Of a stretch of 15,098 nucleotides of DNA, positions 13,650 to 15,098 are shown one piece after another. Origin of the DNA: Flavobacterium psychrophilum (lineage in GTDB: Bacteria > Bacteroidota > Bacteroidia > Flavobacteriales > Flavobacteriaceae); assembly GCA_020720185.1 (NCBI GenBank), contig DYPB01000048.1:1-15098 (forward strand), read 5' to 3'. Every line of letters begins with the position of its first letter. Position 1 is the stretch's first letter. The translations under genes were made by a program, and so were the position numbers. A model generated the notes under the pieces. It searched no databases. It was not told the origin of the DNA and saw nothing but the letters and a program-made list of their open reading frames with translations.

Positions 13650-14564
13650 ATGTCAATGATTAAAATATTACAATATTTTATTTTAATAAGATTTAGAAAA
13701 TTAATTCCAAAAGACGATTTTTTTGGAATATTTCTATTAGTTATGTTTCATATTTCAGTTTCAGTATTATTATATTACAATTTTGAATATTTCAAAAGTT
13801 ATATTTTTTTGTTTTTCATTGAACCTGTTTTTATACATTTTAATAGGGATGATTTTGAATTATTGAAAATAAAAAAAAACTATAAAACATTAATATTCAT
13901 TGAATATTTAATTTACTGTTTGCCCTTTTATATTGTTTTACTGCTCAAAAATAAATTTTTATTAACAGCATCAATATTAATTTTTTTTACAATATTTATT
14001 GCAATACCAAAAGTAAATTTTAAAACAATAAAATACCCATTTCAACTTTTTAATCCGTTTTGGCATATTTGTTTTAGAAAATATAAACTTATTTTAGCAT
14101 TACCATTCGTAACTGGTTTAATTGTTATTTCGAAATTCTATAACAATGAAAATCTAATTTATTTTTCGTTTTTTATTTTATCTTTAATATGTTGTAGTCC
14201 AAGTTTTGAAAGAGAAAGTTTGGATGAGATTAAAATAAATCCATTCGACGCAAAGAAATATTTGTTTTGTCAATTTAAAAATTCAATAATAAATACCTCA
14301 TATTTGTTGATTCCTGTAATAATTACATTGGCAATAACATTAAAGTTTTCAATGATTTTGATTTCATTAATTATACTAATCATTCCGTTAATAAATATTA
14401 TACTGAAATATGTTTATTTTTACAACTCTTTTATGCACCAAATCAGTTTCATCTTCTTTTCAATACTTTCCTTTACCTTATATGGATTACCTTTACTGTT
14501 AATGCCAATTTTGAATAAAAAAGCCATCAATAATATCAATTCAATTAAATATGCTAATCATTAA
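13650..14564 (+). CDS. ABC-type transporter membrane protein (hypothetical permease)
   Basis: 304 residues, overwhelmingly hydrophobic and Ile/Phe/Leu-rich, with about eight to nine predicted helices (about 24-43, 50-63, 80-99, 103-120, 147-162, 168-183, 217-231, 233-253 and 262-287). A charged cytoplasmic-looking loop lies at about 184-210 (SFERESLDEIKINPFDAKKY). No peptidase (C39) domain and no ATPase motifs are present. I do not recognise a named family; the role follows from the overlap of its 3' end (14 nt) with an ABC ATPase gene. Starts at ATG 13650, with an in-frame alternative at 13656. Very low GC, more extreme than in the nuo genes. Together with the ATPase it may export the peptide or protect the producer from it. 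Confidence 0.65.
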   Translation: MSMIKILQYFILIRFRKLIPKDDFFGIFLLVMFHISVSVLLYYNFEYFKSYIFLFFIEPVFIHFNRDDFELLKIKKNYKTLIFIEYLIYCLPFYIVLLLKNKFLLTASILIFFTIFIAIPKVNFKTIKYPFQLFNPFWHICFRKYKLILALPFVTGLIVISKFYNNENLIYFSFFILSLICCSPSFERESLDEIKINPFDAKKYLFCQFKNSIINTSYLLIPVIITLAITLKFSMILISLIILIIPLINIILKYVYFYNSFMHQISFIFFSILSFTLYGLPLLLMPILNKKAINNINSIKYANH

Positions 14565-15098
14565 TATAAAGGAAAAAAAATATTCTGACAAAATTGTTTT
14601 AGAAAACATTGAAATTAGAATTGATAAATTTGGAATTTATGGAATAGTTGGAAAAAATGGACAAGGAAAAACCACATTATTCAAATGTATTACAGGTTTA
14701 GAGAATTATTCTGGGAATACTACATTATTTAATAAAAAACTAAGTTTGCAAGATGTTGCTTGGTGTCCTACGGAAGTAAAAATTTATGATGAATTAACTG
14801 CTAATGAGTTTTACGATTTTTATAGCCATCTTTTAAATATAGAATTTAAACAAACAGATCCTTTGTTTGATATTCCAAAAAACAAACTCATAAAAGAATT
14901 TTCGACAGGAATGAAGAAAAAAGCATATCTAAACGCTGTTTTACAAAAAAAATATTCAGTTTATATTTTTGATGAACCGTTTAATGGATTAGATTTAGAA
15001 TCAAATTATTTATTAATGAACTACATTAAAACAATAGCAAAAGAGAGTATCGTTTTAATTTCTTCTCATATTTTAGAGATACTTTATAAAGATTGCGA
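14551..15098 (+). CDS. ABC transporter ATP-binding protein (3' end beyond window)
   Basis: 182 codons are visible from ATG 14551, which overlaps the permease stop by 14 nt and so implies coupled translation. Walker A is GKNGQGKTT (34-42), the signature is FSTGMKKK (117-124, an LSGGQ variant), Walker B is YIFDEPFNGLD (138-148) with catalytic E142, and the switch histidine is H173 in SSHIL. The Q-loop region reads AWCPTEVKIYDELT (70-83), with Thr (or Glu) where a Gln is usual. The GIYGIVGKNGQGKTT and DEPFNGLD style is that of the ABC-2 / multidrug-type ATPases that pair with separate membrane proteins. It should energise the preceding permease. The C-terminus is cut by the window edge. Confidence 0.88.
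   Translation, partial: MLIINIKEKKYSDKIVLENIEIRIDKFGIYGIVGKNGQGKTTLFKCITGLENYSGNTTLFNKKLSLQDVAWCPTEVKIYDELTANEFYDFYSHLLNIEFKQTDPLFDIPKNKLIKEFSTGMKKKAYLNAVLQKKYSVYIFDEPFNGLDLESNYLLMNYIKTIAKESIVLISSHILEILYKDC

Overview
The window is AT-rich, weakly Shine-Dalgarno-dependent DNA that reads as a member of the Bacteroidota, most likely class Flavobacteriia. The indications are a short NuoG without the molybdopterin-type C-terminal half, a Cox3 with a long hydrophilic insertion paired with a small Cox4, promoter-like boxes of the TTG / TAnnTTTG type, and small dispersed intergenic repeats typical of flavobacterial genomes. The genus cannot be fixed from the sequence alone.

Positions 428-10931 (+ strand) carry the second half of a complex I operon in canonical order: nuoG, nuoH, nuoI, nuoJ, nuoK, nuoL, nuoM, nuoN. 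Together these encode part of the Fe-S electron wire (G, I) and all the membrane proton-pumping subunits (H, J, K, L, M, N) of NADH:quinone oxidoreductase. The operon is interrupted. Between nuoJ and nuoK, in the same orientation, sits a complete type II restriction-modification pair (3931-5680): a cytosine-C5 methyltransferase closely resembling M.HhaI and a HinP1I-like endonuclease, overlapping by 8 nt. Both should recognise GCGC, and by my hand scan GCGC occurs only once in the whole window. Upstream of nuoG (1-372) are fragments or small ORFs foreign to complex I, including a truncated HARE-HTH domain of the kind found in restriction enzymes. Several nuo junctions hold repeats: a Flavo-1-like element containing a perfect 27-bp-arm palindrome between nuoH and nuoI, a C/G-rich repeat that codes for the tail of NuoI, and a shared AT-rich 15-mer in the L-M and M-N gaps.

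Positions 10932-13113 are convergent with nuo. A bidirectional terminator hairpin is followed on the - strand by a small secreted basic LTxxQ/Spy-like protein, and then by a two-gene cytochrome c oxidase unit (cox3 then cox4) with a good Bacteroidota-type promoter upstream of cox3. Complex I and terminal oxidase subunits are thus neighbours but separately transcribed.

Positions 13114-15098 hold a different module on the + strand: a 41-residue peptide with a double-glycine leader and an 18-residue hydrophobic core (13460-13585, too short for usual gene calling), a strong hairpin just behind it, then an integral-membrane protein and an overlapping ABC ATPase that runs off the window edge. This looks like a bacteriocin-like or signalling peptide with its own ABC transporter for export or self-protection, and it is the least described part of the window.
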